Position numbers and translations under genes: made by a program. A stretch of 64,000 nucleotides of DNA. Source: DASRIA01 sp963768885 (GTDB taxonomy: Bacteria > Actinomycetota > Thermoleophilia > Solirubrobacterales > JBBDJG01). Below, in pieces: positions 17,808 to 25,980 of this stretch; position 1 is the stretch's first letter; every line of letters begins with the position of its first letter. The stretch is from assembly GCA_963768885.1 (NCBI GenBank), contig CAVYJN010000013.1, forward strand, positions 1 through 64,000. Direction: 5' to 3'. The notes below the pieces were generated by a model. The model was not told where the DNA came from. It searched no databases and saw nothing but the letters and a program-made list of their open reading frames with translations.

Positions 17808-18308
17808 ATGGCCAAACCGCACGAGCTGCGCTGCTACGATTACGTGAACCATCCCTACGCCGACGTCCGCGATGCGCTGCGCGCCGACCTCGGCGGCGTC
17901 TTCGAGCGTGCGACGAAAAGTGCGACCGGGCGCGCGCACGCGCTCGTTGCCAACTTGAAGGTCGACATGGGCGCGTTCGAGATCGGCACCGACGTCGTGA
18001 TCGACGTGCTCAGCATCGAGGAGCGTGAAGAGGGGCCGGTCGGACGCACGCGCACGACCTTCATCCAGTTGCGCTGGGCTGCCGCACGTTCTCCAGCGCT
18101 CTTCCCGTCGATGGAGGCGGAGTTGATCGTCTATCCGCTCTCGAAGGACGAGACGCAGCTCGAGCTGCAAGGGCGCTACACGCCTCCGCTCGGCACCGTC
18201 GGCAGCGCGCTCGACTCACTGATCGGCCACCGGGTTGCCGACGCGTCGGTGCATCGCTTCGTGACCGACGTGGCGAGCTTGCTGCGGGACGAGCTCGCCG
18301 CAAGCTGA
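17808..18308 (+). CDS. Hypothetical protein, SRPBCC-like (166 aa)
   Basis: Intact ORF starting MAKPHELRCYDYVNHPYADV. It has an alternating strand pattern (ANLKVDMGAFEIGTDVVIDV, TRTTFIQLRWAAA, EAELIVYPLSKDETQLELQG) and a C-terminal helix ending VHRFVTDVASLLRDELAAS. The fold pattern of strands plus a long terminal helix resembles SRPBCC/START-like lipid-binding proteins, but no named family is certain. It ends one base before the stop of the convergent thiolase-like gene. Confidence 0.7.
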   Translation: MAKPHELRCYDYVNHPYADVRDALRADLGGVFERATKSATGRAHALVANLKVDMGAFEIGTDVVIDVLSIEEREEGPVGRTRTTFIQLRWAAARSPALFPSMEAELIVYPLSKDETQLELQGRYTPPLGTVGSALDSLIGHRVADASVHRFVTDVASLLRDELAAS

Positions 18309-18309
18309 G

Positions 18310-19803
18310 TCAGCCCGCGAACCGGACGCCGTCGACCGCGACCGTCGTCCCGATCAGCTCCGCCTCCGTCGCGCGCCGCGCCAGCGCCGCGTCGTCGGAC
18401 GAGGCCATGCAGCGCTGGCCGCCCGGCGTGTCGGCGATGATCGTGCACCTCGCGGGCGCCATCTGCTGATAGGTGACCGTGTACGCCGCGACCCGCGCCG
18501 GGCCCCGATAGCCGGCGATCGCCTCGACGCGCGGCGTGGCCCGGTCGGCCTCGTCGGCGAGGTCGCCGACGAGGAGCGGCGCCGGTCCGGGCTCCGCGGC
18601 GTAGACCGCGAGGCCGGGCTTGTTCAGGAGCCCGCTCACGGTGGAGACGAGCCCCTTCGCGTCGCGCTGCACGCGGAGGCGCTCGATCATCGCCGCGGTC
18701 GTCTGCAGCACGAAGTTGTTCCACGGCCCCCCGGCGAAGGTCTCGCCGCCCGTGATGGTCGGCACGCCGTCGCGTCGGCAGCCCGAGCGCGCGCTGCTGG
18801 ACGCGCACGGCGGCGGGATAGCAGCTGTAGATCTCGGCGAGCGGGATCGCCGCGAGCGGGTGCCCGAGGTGCTCCGCCGCCGCCCGGCCGAGCACCTCCA
18901 TCGCGGGCCAGCGGTGCAGGTCGCGGCGCTGCGAGAGCGGGAGCGAGAAGCTCGACTCGAGCGCGACGAGCGGGAAGACGACGCGATCGGGGTCGACGCC
19001 GAGCCGCATCGCCGCCTCGAGGCTGCACACGAGGAGCGCCGCCGCCTGGTCGACGTTCATCTGCGCGCAGTGCCACTTGTTGTACGGGAAGGCGAAGGGC
19101 CGGTTCGCCGCGCTCGGCTCGCGGATGAACGCCGCGTCGCGCGGCTCCGGGAAGGCGGCGTGCGGGAAACGCGCCGCGACCGCGCTGAATCCGGCGTACA
19201 GGCGCGCGATCTCGTCGCGGTGCTCGTCGAGCGAGCGGCCCTCGGCGTGGCGCAGCGCGCTGTCGATGAGGGCGAAGGGCGCCATCGGGGAGGAGATGCC
19301 GCCGTCGATCTCGATCTGGGTGATGATCTCGTCGATCGGGAGCTGGAGGTCGTCGGGCGTCGCGCCTTCCTGCACGGTGTCGACGACGGGCACGCCGTGG
19401 CGCCGGGCGATCGCGGCGCGGCGGCCCGCTTCGCCGCCGACGACGAGGGCGACGTCGAGGCGTGCCGCTCCGGATCGCGGCGTAGGCGTCGTTGAAGCAG
19501 GGTCTGCTGCGGGATGCCGGTGCCGACGAGGACGGTCTGCGCGCGCGGGGCGCCGAGGCGCTCGGCGACGATGCGGCCGGGGTCGGAGTAGTGCCAGGAG
19601 CCGTGGGGGACGGCGACGCGCTGGAGCTCGCTGGAGGATGCGCGGGGCGCCGGTGTCCTCGGCCGCCGTCCGCGCGGCCGCGAGCATGAGGTCGAGGGCT
19701 TCGAGGCCGCTGCCGGGCTCGTCGAGCGTGCTGGCGAGGCGATGCCGACGCCGACGATGACGGGCGTGCGGGGGTCGAGGGTTTTCCAGCGGGTCGGCGT
19801 CAT
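18310..19803 (-). CDS. Thiolase-like acetyl-CoA acetyltransferase (frameshifted)
   Basis: Thiolase superfamily protein of the roughly 500-residue type common in actinobacteria and Binatota. It starts at ATG 19803, MTPTRWKTLDPRTPVIVGVG. Pieces in sequence include LVVGGEAGRRAAIARRHGVP, the thiolase-fold block FPYNKWHCAQMNVDQAAALL, EIYSCYPAAVRVQQRALGL and TITGGETFAGGPWNNFVLQT. The end is a beta-barrel tail (VAAYTVTYQQMAPARCTII). At least three shifts in the first and last thirds cancel overall, keeping a 1494-base span. The likely role is beta-oxidation or fatty acid/steroid side-chain thiolysis; the specific substrate is unknown. Confidence 0.78.
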
Positions 19804-19938
19804 CAGGTACGAGAGGCTGCCACGCGAGGACTGGAAAGACAAAGTGTACTCGTAGCGGCAACCGACTTCTCGGTTGCGCGTCTCGCGCGGTGCACGGTGA
19901 CCCCGTCGCGCGGGCTCAGGTCGGACGGCGCAGGTGTA

Positions 19939-20296
19939 GCGGGTGCCGGATACTACGCAAGTGCTCGCGGGGCTTGAGGGCGAGCTGGGCCCATGACAAC
20001 GTGCCGCTTCGCGCCGGGGGCATATCTCCCTTTTGCGCATCGAGATCGCGGCGCTGGCGGGGTAGGGCGTGCGCTCGCACACGATCGACCTGGACGGTCC
20101 GGTCCACTACGCGGACTTCGGCGGAAGCGGCCCGACCGTCGTGCTGGTGCACGGGCTCGGCGGCGCCCACGTCAACTGGATGGCCGTGGGGCCCGCGCTC
20201 GCCGCCCGCGCTCACGTCGTGGCCCCGGACCTCGCCGGCTTCGGGCGCACGCCGCTCGCGGGGCGTTCCGCGCACGTGCACGCCAACCTCGGGCTC
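19939..20296 (+). repeat. Direct repeat, copy B (with 8823-9179)
   Basis: Second copy of the upstream region and 5' end of the alpha/beta hydrolase. Here the repeat continues into a complete gene, so this is probably the source copy. Confidence 0.85.
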
Positions 20297-20956
20297 CTCG
20301 ATCGCTTCGTCGACGCCGTCGCCGATGGGCCGGCGATTCTGGTCGGAAACTCGATGGGCGGCCTGATCGCGATGATGGAGGCGGCCCGCCAGCCCGCGAA
20401 GGTGTCGCGCCTCGTGCTCGTCGGTCCGGCGCAGCCCCGGCCGTCGGCGACGCTGATCGATCCGATGGTCGCGCTCACCTTCGCGGCGTACGCGTTCCCG
20501 GGAGTCGGCGAAGCGCTCCTGCGATGGCGCGCCGCGCGGCTTGGACCGGAGGGTCTCGTACGCCAGACGCTCGCGCTCTGCTGTGCGGATCCGGCGCGCG
20601 TGGCGGCGGACGTCGTCGCGGCTCACGTGGCGATGGCGCGCGAGCGGCAGGGGATGCCGTGGGGGCAGGCGGCGTTTCTCGAGGCGGCGCGGTCGATCAT
20701 GGCGGTGCTCGCGCGCCGGCGTCGGGTGCACGAGATGATCGCGGCCATCGAGGCGCCGACGCTCATCGTCCAAGGGACCGAGGATCGGCTCGTCCCGGTC
20801 GCGGCCTCGCGCGCGACGGCGGCGCTGCGGCGTGACTGGTCGCTCGAGGTGTTCGAGGGCGTTGGGCACGTGCCGCAGCTCGAGGTGGCGGAGAGGTTCG
20901 TGCGGACGGTTGTGGGGTGGATCGAGGGGCGGCGGGGCGAGGCGGAGGCGGGGTGA
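20069..20956 (+). CDS. Alpha/beta hydrolase (complete, 295 aa)
   Basis: Serine hydrolase with the complete triad: oxyanion motif VVLVHGLGGAHVNW, nucleophile elbow LVGNSMGGLIAMM, acid in IVQGTEDRLVPV and histidine in FEGVGHVPQLEVAERF. The start is GTG 20069, as no ATG lies nearby and the repeat copy begins identically. Length is normal for the family. No signal peptide is visible. It ends at a perfect bidirectional terminator hairpin shared with the convergent Hsp20 gene. Substrate unknown. Confidence 0.88.
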   Translation: MRSHTIDLDGPVHYADFGGSGPTVVLVHGLGGAHVNWMAVGPALAARAHVVAPDLAGFGRTPLAGRSAHVHANLGLLDRFVDAVADGPAILVGNSMGGLIAMMEAARQPAKVSRLVLVGPAQPRPSATLIDPMVALTFAAYAFPGVGEALLRWRAARLGPEGLVRQTLALCCADPARVAADVVAAHVAMARERQGMPWGQAAFLEAARSIMAVLARRRRVHEMIAAIEAPTLIVQGTEDRLVPVAASRATAALRRDWSLEVFEGVGHVPQLEVAERFVRTVVGWIEGRRGEAEAG

Positions 20957-20990
20957 GGTAGAGCGAAGCAGGCATGCGGGCGGCCGGCGG

Positions 20991-21031
20991 ACACCAGGGG
21001 ACGCAACCACCCGGGTTGCGTCCCCTGGTGT
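20991..21031. terminator. Perfect 18-bp terminator hairpin between convergent genes
   Basis: Arms 20991-21008 (ACACCAGGGGACGCAACC) and 21014-21031 are exact reverse complements with a five-base loop. It lies between the alpha/beta hydrolase and Hsp20 copy 2, overlapping no conserved coding sequence. It is probably a two-way terminator. Confidence 0.75.
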
Positions 21032-21032
21032 C

Positions 21033-21461
21033 CTAGTTGTTGCTGTACGTGACCTCGACCTTGACCGCCTTGGCTTCAGCCAGCTTTGCGATCGTCAATT
21101 CAAGCACGCCGTCCTTGTACGCGGCCTTGATCGCCTCGTGCCCCACATCACTCGGAAGCCTCAAGGCCCGGTGGATGCGGCCGTAGTGGCGTTCTGCGCG
21201 ATGCACCCGCCCGTCCTTCGCCCATGCGGGCTCGACGCGCTCGGCGTTGATCACCAGCGTCTCGTCCTCGACCTTCACCTCGAGCGAGTCGCTCTTCAAG
21301 CCGGGGAGCTCGATGCTGAAGCGATAGCCGCTACTGTCTTCGACCACATCGACTGGTGGTGAGATCGGCCCGAACTCGCTCGCGAGCCCATTGAAGAGAC
21401 CGTTGACTCTCTCGAAGAGCCATGCGCCGTGCGGCAAACGATTGTCAATCAATACGTCCAT
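21033..21461 (-). CDS. Small heat-shock protein Hsp20, copy 2 (intact)
   Basis: 142-residue holdase, MDVLIDNRLPHGAWLFERVN at the start and alpha-crystallin motifs GPISPPVDVVEDSSGYRFSI, LPGLKSDSLEVKVEDETL and YKDGVLELTIAKLAEAKAV. The start ATG 21461 is preceded by GGCGGGAAGGTGTGAAG, shared with copy 1. The two proteins differ at only a handful of positions outside the first 20 residues. A TTGACA-type promoter lies at 21509-21536 and a strong terminator follows the stop. Confidence 0.92.
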   Translation of the reverse strand: MDVLIDNRLPHGAWLFERVNGLFNGLASEFGPISPPVDVVEDSSGYRFSIELPGLKSDSLEVKVEDETLVINAERVEPAWAKDGRVHRAERHYGRIHRALRLPSDVGHEAIKAAYKDGVLELTIAKLAEAKAVKVEVTYSNN

Positions 21462-21508
21462 TCTTCACACCTTCCCGCCTGCGGAGTAGCCGGGCATTTG
21501 TTAACAAG

Positions 21509-21536
21509 AAGGTAAGCACGAACTTCAGATTGTCAA
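21509..21536 (-). promoter_or_regulatory. Putative promoter of Hsp20 copy 2
   Basis: On the minus strand TTGACA (21536-21531), a 16-base spacer, then TACCTT (21514-21509), 47 bases before the start codon. The surrounding roughly 100 bases are conserved upstream of copy 1. Confidence 0.5.
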
Positions 21537-21661
21537 GTTGACTCCAGGGATTAGCGGCGGAGAGGGAAGGAAGGGCGATTTGGCCCTGGTCCTGAGGATC
21601 GAGCCTATGAGGCGACGTTCGCCCGTCGAGCCACCGATACATCGGCCGACGCGTCACGTCC

Positions 21662-22069
21662 TCAGCGGGCCGCGGTTCCTGGGTCGCCCGTACGCCCCGC
21701 GTCCTCGGCGGTGGCTTGCTTGGGGAGCGTCACCACGAGCGCGCCGACGCCGTCGTAGTCGGCGCTCGCCCCCTCCTCAACCACCGGCTCAGGGAGGCGG
21801 AGGGGTTGCGAGCGGATCGGCCGGCCCGTTGCGTCGCGGGCCAGCACGAGCGCCTTACGGCCCGCGAATCGGACCTCGACTGACCCGGGCTCGACACCTC
21901 CAGACGCTTGGATGTGCAGGAGAACCGCACCCGGTGTCTCGCTGACGAAGACCGTGAGCGCAGCGGGCGCCGGGCCCGGACCGTCGTCGTTGGCGGCGCC
22001 GCGATCGCCGGAACTCTCCCGCGACGTCAGGATGGCGAGCAGAAGGAACGCGCCGGCCAGGTGACACAT
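21662..22069 (-). CDS. Exported Hsp20-like (alpha-crystallin fold) protein
   Basis: From ATG 22069 (AGGAGG 16-21 bases upstream; GTG 22084 is the alternative) a signal peptide MCHLAGAFLLLAILTSRESS is followed by an Asp/Gly/Pro-rich linker. A small beta domain comes next: ALTVFVSETPGAVLLHIQAS, VEVRFAGRKALVLARD, and YDGVGALVVTLPKQ. The last block is the Hsp20 C-terminal strand 'DGVL-V-LPK'. A chaperone fold exported to the periplasm, 200 bases from the cytoplasmic Hsp20, suggests protection of envelope proteins (inference). A lipobox is not clear. Confidence 0.6.
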   Translation of the reverse strand: MCHLAGAFLLLAILTSRESSGDRGAANDDGPGPAPAALTVFVSETPGAVLLHIQASGGVEPGSVEVRFAGRKALVLARDATGRPIRSQPLRLPEPVVEEGASADYDGVGALVVTLPKQATAEDAGRTGDPGTAAR

Positions 22070-22201
22070 GAGGGCTTTCGTCACCTCCTATAGTAGTAGT
22101 GCCGAGAGGCCCGCGAATCCGGGCTACTACGCACGGGTGTCTACGTGCATCGTTGGCCTCACGGGCGCGCGATACGGTAGGAAAACGTCGTGGAGGACCC
22201 G

Positions 22202-23356
22202 ATGGCCGACCCCGGCGACGACGTCTACGGCAGCCCCGAGCACCTCGCGTTCCGCGAGACGGTGCGCAGGTTCGTGCAGACCGAGCTCGCCCCCCGCGCG
22301 CGCGAGTTCGACGAGATGGGGCGCATCGACAAGTCGCTCTACCGGAAGATGGGCGAGCTCGGGCTGCTCGGCATCCGCTACGACGAGCGGTACGGCGGGC
22401 AGGGGCTCGACTACTCCTACCAGGCGATCTTCCTCGAGGAGGTCGCCCTCTGCGACAACGCCGGCGTGTGCATGGGCATCTCGGTCCAGACCGACATGGC
22501 GACGCCCGCGCTGCACCGCTTCGGGAGCGAGGAGCTGAAGCAGCGCTACCTCGTGCCGGCGATCCGCGGCGAGCACGTGGCGGCCATCGCCGTCACCGAG
22601 CCGTCGGCGGGCTCCGACGTGGCGGGCATCCGGACGCGCGCGGTGCGCGACGGCGACCACTGGGTCATCAACGGCTCGAAGATGTACATCACCAACGCCG
22701 CCACCGCGGACTGGCTCTGCCTGCTCGCCGTGACCGATCCCGAAGCCGGCTACGGCGGCTTCACGCAGATCATCGTGCCGACCGACAGCCGCGGCTTCAG
22801 CTACGAGCTCCTCGACAAGATCGGCAACAGGGGCTCGGACACGGGCCTCCTCTTCTTCGACGACGTGCGCGTGCCCGTCGCCAACACGATCGGCGATCCG
22901 AACCGCGGCTTCCAGCAGCAGATGATGCAGTTCCAGGACGAGCGCATGGTCGTCGTCGTGACGGCGCCCGTGACGGCCCGGCGCCTCTGGGAGCTGACGC
23001 TCCAGCACTGCCAGGAGCGGAAGCTCTTCGGGAAGCCGCTCGCCAAGATGCAGGTGACCCAGCACAAGCTCGTCGACCTGATGATCCAGATCACGGCGGC
23101 GCAGGAGCTCTCCTACCGCTGCATCCGCCAGATGGTGCGCGGCGAGGACGCGACGCTCGACATCTCGATGGCGAAGGTCTTCGCCACCACCATGTCGCAG
23201 CTCGTCGCGACGTCGTGCATGCAGCTCTTCGGCGGCGCCGGCTACTGCTGGGAGAACCCGGCCGCGCGCGCCTTCGTCGACTCGCGGCTCGCCAGCATCG
23301 GCGGCGGCGCCGACGAGGTGATGAAGCAGGTCGTCGCCAAGATGCTGGGTATCTGA
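22202..23356 (+). CDS. Acyl-CoA dehydrogenase
   Basis: FAD-dependent alpha,beta-dehydrogenation of an acyl-CoA thioester. 384 residues with the signatures AIAVTEPSAGSDVAGIRTRA and WVINGSKMYITNA, and the C-terminal block QLFGGAGYCWENPAARAFVD. At the usual C-terminal Glu site the sequence is SIGGGADEVM, so Glu is absent there. A Glu sits instead at residue 264 in LWELTLQHCQERKLFGK, the position used by isovaleryl-CoA and long-chain enzymes. GGAGG sits seven bases before ATG 22202. It begins the acyl-CoA block, 13 bases before the carboxyltransferase, so a role like AtuD (citronellyl-CoA) or LiuA (isovaleryl-CoA) is likely. Confidence 0.92.
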   Translation: MADPGDDVYGSPEHLAFRETVRRFVQTELAPRAREFDEMGRIDKSLYRKMGELGLLGIRYDERYGGQGLDYSYQAIFLEEVALCDNAGVCMGISVQTDMATPALHRFGSEELKQRYLVPAIRGEHVAAIAVTEPSAGSDVAGIRTRAVRDGDHWVINGSKMYITNAATADWLCLLAVTDPEAGYGGFTQIIVPTDSRGFSYELLDKIGNRGSDTGLLFFDDVRVPVANTIGDPNRGFQQQMMQFQDERMVVVVTAPVTARRLWELTLQHCQERKLFGKPLAKMQVTQHKLVDLMIQITAAQELSYRCIRQMVRGEDATLDISMAKVFATTMSQLVATSCMQLFGGAGYCWENPAARAFVDSRLASIGGGADEVMKQVVAKMLGI

Positions 23357-23369
23357 GCCTCGGCATCTG

Positions 23370-24969
23370 ATGCCCGTCCTCCCGACCCGCGTCGATCCCC
23401 GCTCCGAGGCGTACCGCGTGAACTACGCGGCGATGCTGGAGCAGGTGCGGCTCCTCGACGAGCAGCTGGCGCTCGCCCGCGCGGGCGGCGGCGAGAAGTA
23501 CGTGCGCCGCCACCGCGAGCGCGGGAAGCTCCTGCCGCGCGAGCGCATCGAGCTGCTCCTCGACCGCGACGCGCCCTTCCTCGAGCTCTCGCCGCTCGCG
23601 GCCTGGGGGACCGAGTTCACGGTCGGCGCGAGCGTGGTCACCGGGATCGGCGTCGTGAGCGGCGTCGAGTGCGTCGTCTCCGCCAGCGACCCGACCGTCA
23701 AGGGCGGCGCGTCCAACCCGTACTCGCTCGACAAGGGCGCCCGCGCCATGGAGATCGCGGCGCAGAACCGCCTGCCGCTCATCAACCTGACCGAGTCCGC
23801 CGGCGCCGACCTGCCGAACCAGGCGAAGATCTTCGTCCGCGGCGGGCGGACGTTCCGCGAGCTCACGCGGCGCTCCGCCGAGCGCATCCCCACCGTCTGC
23901 CTGGTCTTCGGCAGCTCGACCGCCGGCGGCGCCTACGTGCCGGGCATGTCGGACTACGTCGTCATCGTGAAGAACGCGCGCGCGCGTCTTCCTCGGCGGG
24001 CCGCCGCTCGTCAAGATGGCGATCAACGAGGACGCGGACGAGGAGACGCTCGGCGGCGCCGAGATGCACAGCCGCGTGTCCGGCGTGTCGGACTACCTGG
24101 CCGAGGACGAGCTCGACGCGATCCGCCTCGGCCGCGAGATCGTGGCGCAGCTCAACTGGCGGAAGCTCGGCCGGGCGAAGATGGCCGCGCCCGAGGACCC
24201 GCGCTACGACCCCGACGAGCTCCTCGGCATCGGCTCGATCGACGTGCGCAAGCCGTTCGAGGTGCGCGAGGTCATCGCCCGCATCGTCGACGGCTCGCGC
24301 TTCGACGAGTTCAAGCCCACCTACGGCACGACGCTCGTCACCGGCTGGGCGCACCTCCACGGCTACCCGGTCGGCATCCTCGCCAACAACGGCATCCTCT
24401 TCTCGGACTCGTCGGAGAAGGCCGCGCAGTTCATCCAGCTCTGCAACAAGATCGACGTGCCGCTCCTCTTCCTCCAGAACATCACCGGCTTCATGGTCGG
24501 CACGCAGTACGAGCAGGGCGGGATCATCAAGGACGGCGCCAAGATGATCAACGCGGTGTCGAACTCGACGGTGCCGATGTTCACGGTGATGATCGGCAGC
24601 TCGTACGGCGCCGGGAACTACGGCATGTGCGGGCGCGCCTACGACCCGCGCTTCCTCTTCACGTGGCCGAACCACCGCATCGCGGTGATGGGCCCCGAGC
24701 AGCTCGCGGGCGTGATGTCGATCGTCCGCCGCGGCGCCGCCGAGCGCGCCGGGCAGCCCTACGACGAGGCCGAGGACCAGGCCGTGCGGCAGATGGTGGA
24801 GCAGCAGATCGAGCAGGAGTCGAACGCGTTCTACGCGACCGCGCGCGTCTGGGACGACGGCATCATCGACCCGCGCGACACGCGCACCGTGCTCGGCATC
24901 GCGCTCTCGGCGCGCGTTCAACAACGTGGTCGCGCGGCAGCGACGCGCTTCGGCGTGTTCCGGATGTAG
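23370..24969 (+). CDS. Acyl-CoA carboxylase, carboxyltransferase (beta) subunit (frameshifted)
   Basis: Transfers CO2 from biotin to an acyl-CoA; MCC/GCC type. N-terminal part: LPRERIELLLDRDAPFLELS, SASDPTVKGGASNPYSL, NLTESAGADLPNQAKIFVRG, and GSSTAGGAYVPGMSDY. After a shift near 23985 it continues FLGGPPLVKMAINEDADEE, LLFLQNITGFMVGTQYEQGG and SSYGAGNYGMCGRAYDPRFL, both oxyanion loops of the carboxyltransferase fold. Two compensating shifts near 24915-24945 disturb the tail, restoring FNNVVAR and FGVFRM. Total about 533 residues, normal for 3-methylcrotonyl- or geranyl-CoA carboxylase beta (LiuB/AtuC). The cognate biotin subunit is at 29433-31440. Confidence 0.88.
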
Positions 24970-25022
24970 GGCGACACGCGGCGCGGGGTGCACGCACCCC
25001 CGGCGGGTACGGCCACGTCTCG

Positions 25023-25409
25023 CTACGCCCTCGCGTCGTCCAGCAGGACGAAGCCCGGGAGAGCCAGCGCGCGGAAGAGCGGCCGCGCGACCGCCGGGAG
25101 GTGCGACTCGGCGGCGGCGAACCCGACGACGCGCGGGTTCCGGAGCCGCACGCGCCGGCCGAGGCGCTCGAGCTCGCAACCCCCGGCGTGGACCATGTTC
25201 CGCGCCCAGTCCACGTCACGGCCGTACGTCATGGGGATGACGAAGCCGCCGCGACGCGCGATGGCGACGACCGGCGACCGATAGGGCCGGCCGGTCCGCC
25301 GTCCGACGTGGTGCACGACGGCGAGCGGCGGCACGAGCCACGCCACGGTGCCGAGGACCGGGTTGGTGAACACGCGGTTCACCCGCCGCACGAATCGCGG
25401 GATGTGCAT
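25023..25409 (-). CDS. Deazaflavin-dependent (Ddn) nitroreductase-family protein
   Basis: 128 residues in the split beta-barrel Ddn family, which uses cofactor F420H2 (or related flavin) to reduce quinones and other substrates. It begins MHIPRFVRRVNRVFTNPVLG with AGGAGG eight bases upstream of ATG 25409. Family blocks include HHVGRRTGRPYRSPVVAIA, FVIPMTYGRDVDWARNMVHA, and RNPRVVGFAAAESHLP. It lies on the opposite strand between the two halves of the acyl-CoA carboxylase system. F420 use is expected from the family, not proven here. Confidence 0.82.
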   Translation of the reverse strand: MHIPRFVRRVNRVFTNPVLGTVAWLVPPLAVVHHVGRRTGRPYRSPVVAIARRGGFVIPMTYGRDVDWARNMVHAGGCELERLGRRVRLRNPRVVGFAAAESHLPAVARPLFRALALPGFVLLDDARA

Positions 25410-25980
25410 GCGGTTTCCTCCTAGCAAGAGCCGTCCCCACGATCGCTCGGGTCGTCGCGCCGGCCGGTTCCGAAGCATGCCACTGGACTGCCCGGCCGCT
25501 TCTCGGCCGTGGGAACCCCGGCCGCCCAACCGGAAGGGGCAAGGTTCAATCCCTGCGAGGTCTCGTCCGCGAGGCCTGGCGGGCCCGGTGCCGTCAGCGC
25601 TGAAGCAGCGGCGAGTTGGGTGACTCAGACCTCGGCGATTGCTGGGCGTACGGCCGGACCCGCGAGGATGGACACGCACCCGGGTTCACTCGGTCGCACC
25701 GACCCCTATTGCCCCCTCGACTGCCGTTGTTGCCCATCCCACAAAATCGGAATCGAAGGCAAGGGAAAACGTCCAGCCGGTGAACGGTTGGAGCGACTAC
25801 CTTTCACATATACGTCTTTTCATAGCTGTTACCCGAGGCTCTTGATCGCCTCTCGGGGCCCGAAGCGAGACATTCCGGCATCGGGGCACCTGGAACTGCC
25901 CCGCGAAGCGTGCAGTGACGACCCGGCGCGTGGTAAACGGTGGGCCCCATGTCAGGAACACCCCCGTCGCCGATGCGCCC
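25410..25980. other. Long intergenic region before the cyclase gene
   Basis: 571 bases without a convincing gene on either strand. It must carry the promoters of the divergent Ddn and cyclase genes. An AT-richer patch (25790-25830, around TTTCACATATACG) is the most promoter-like part, but no confident -35/-10 pair is seen. Confidence 0.4.

Noticed and set aside
25535..25570. tRNA-like T-loop (AGGTTCAATCCCT)
   Set aside because: Only three base pairs support the arm, and no acceptor, D or anticodon arm can be built around it.
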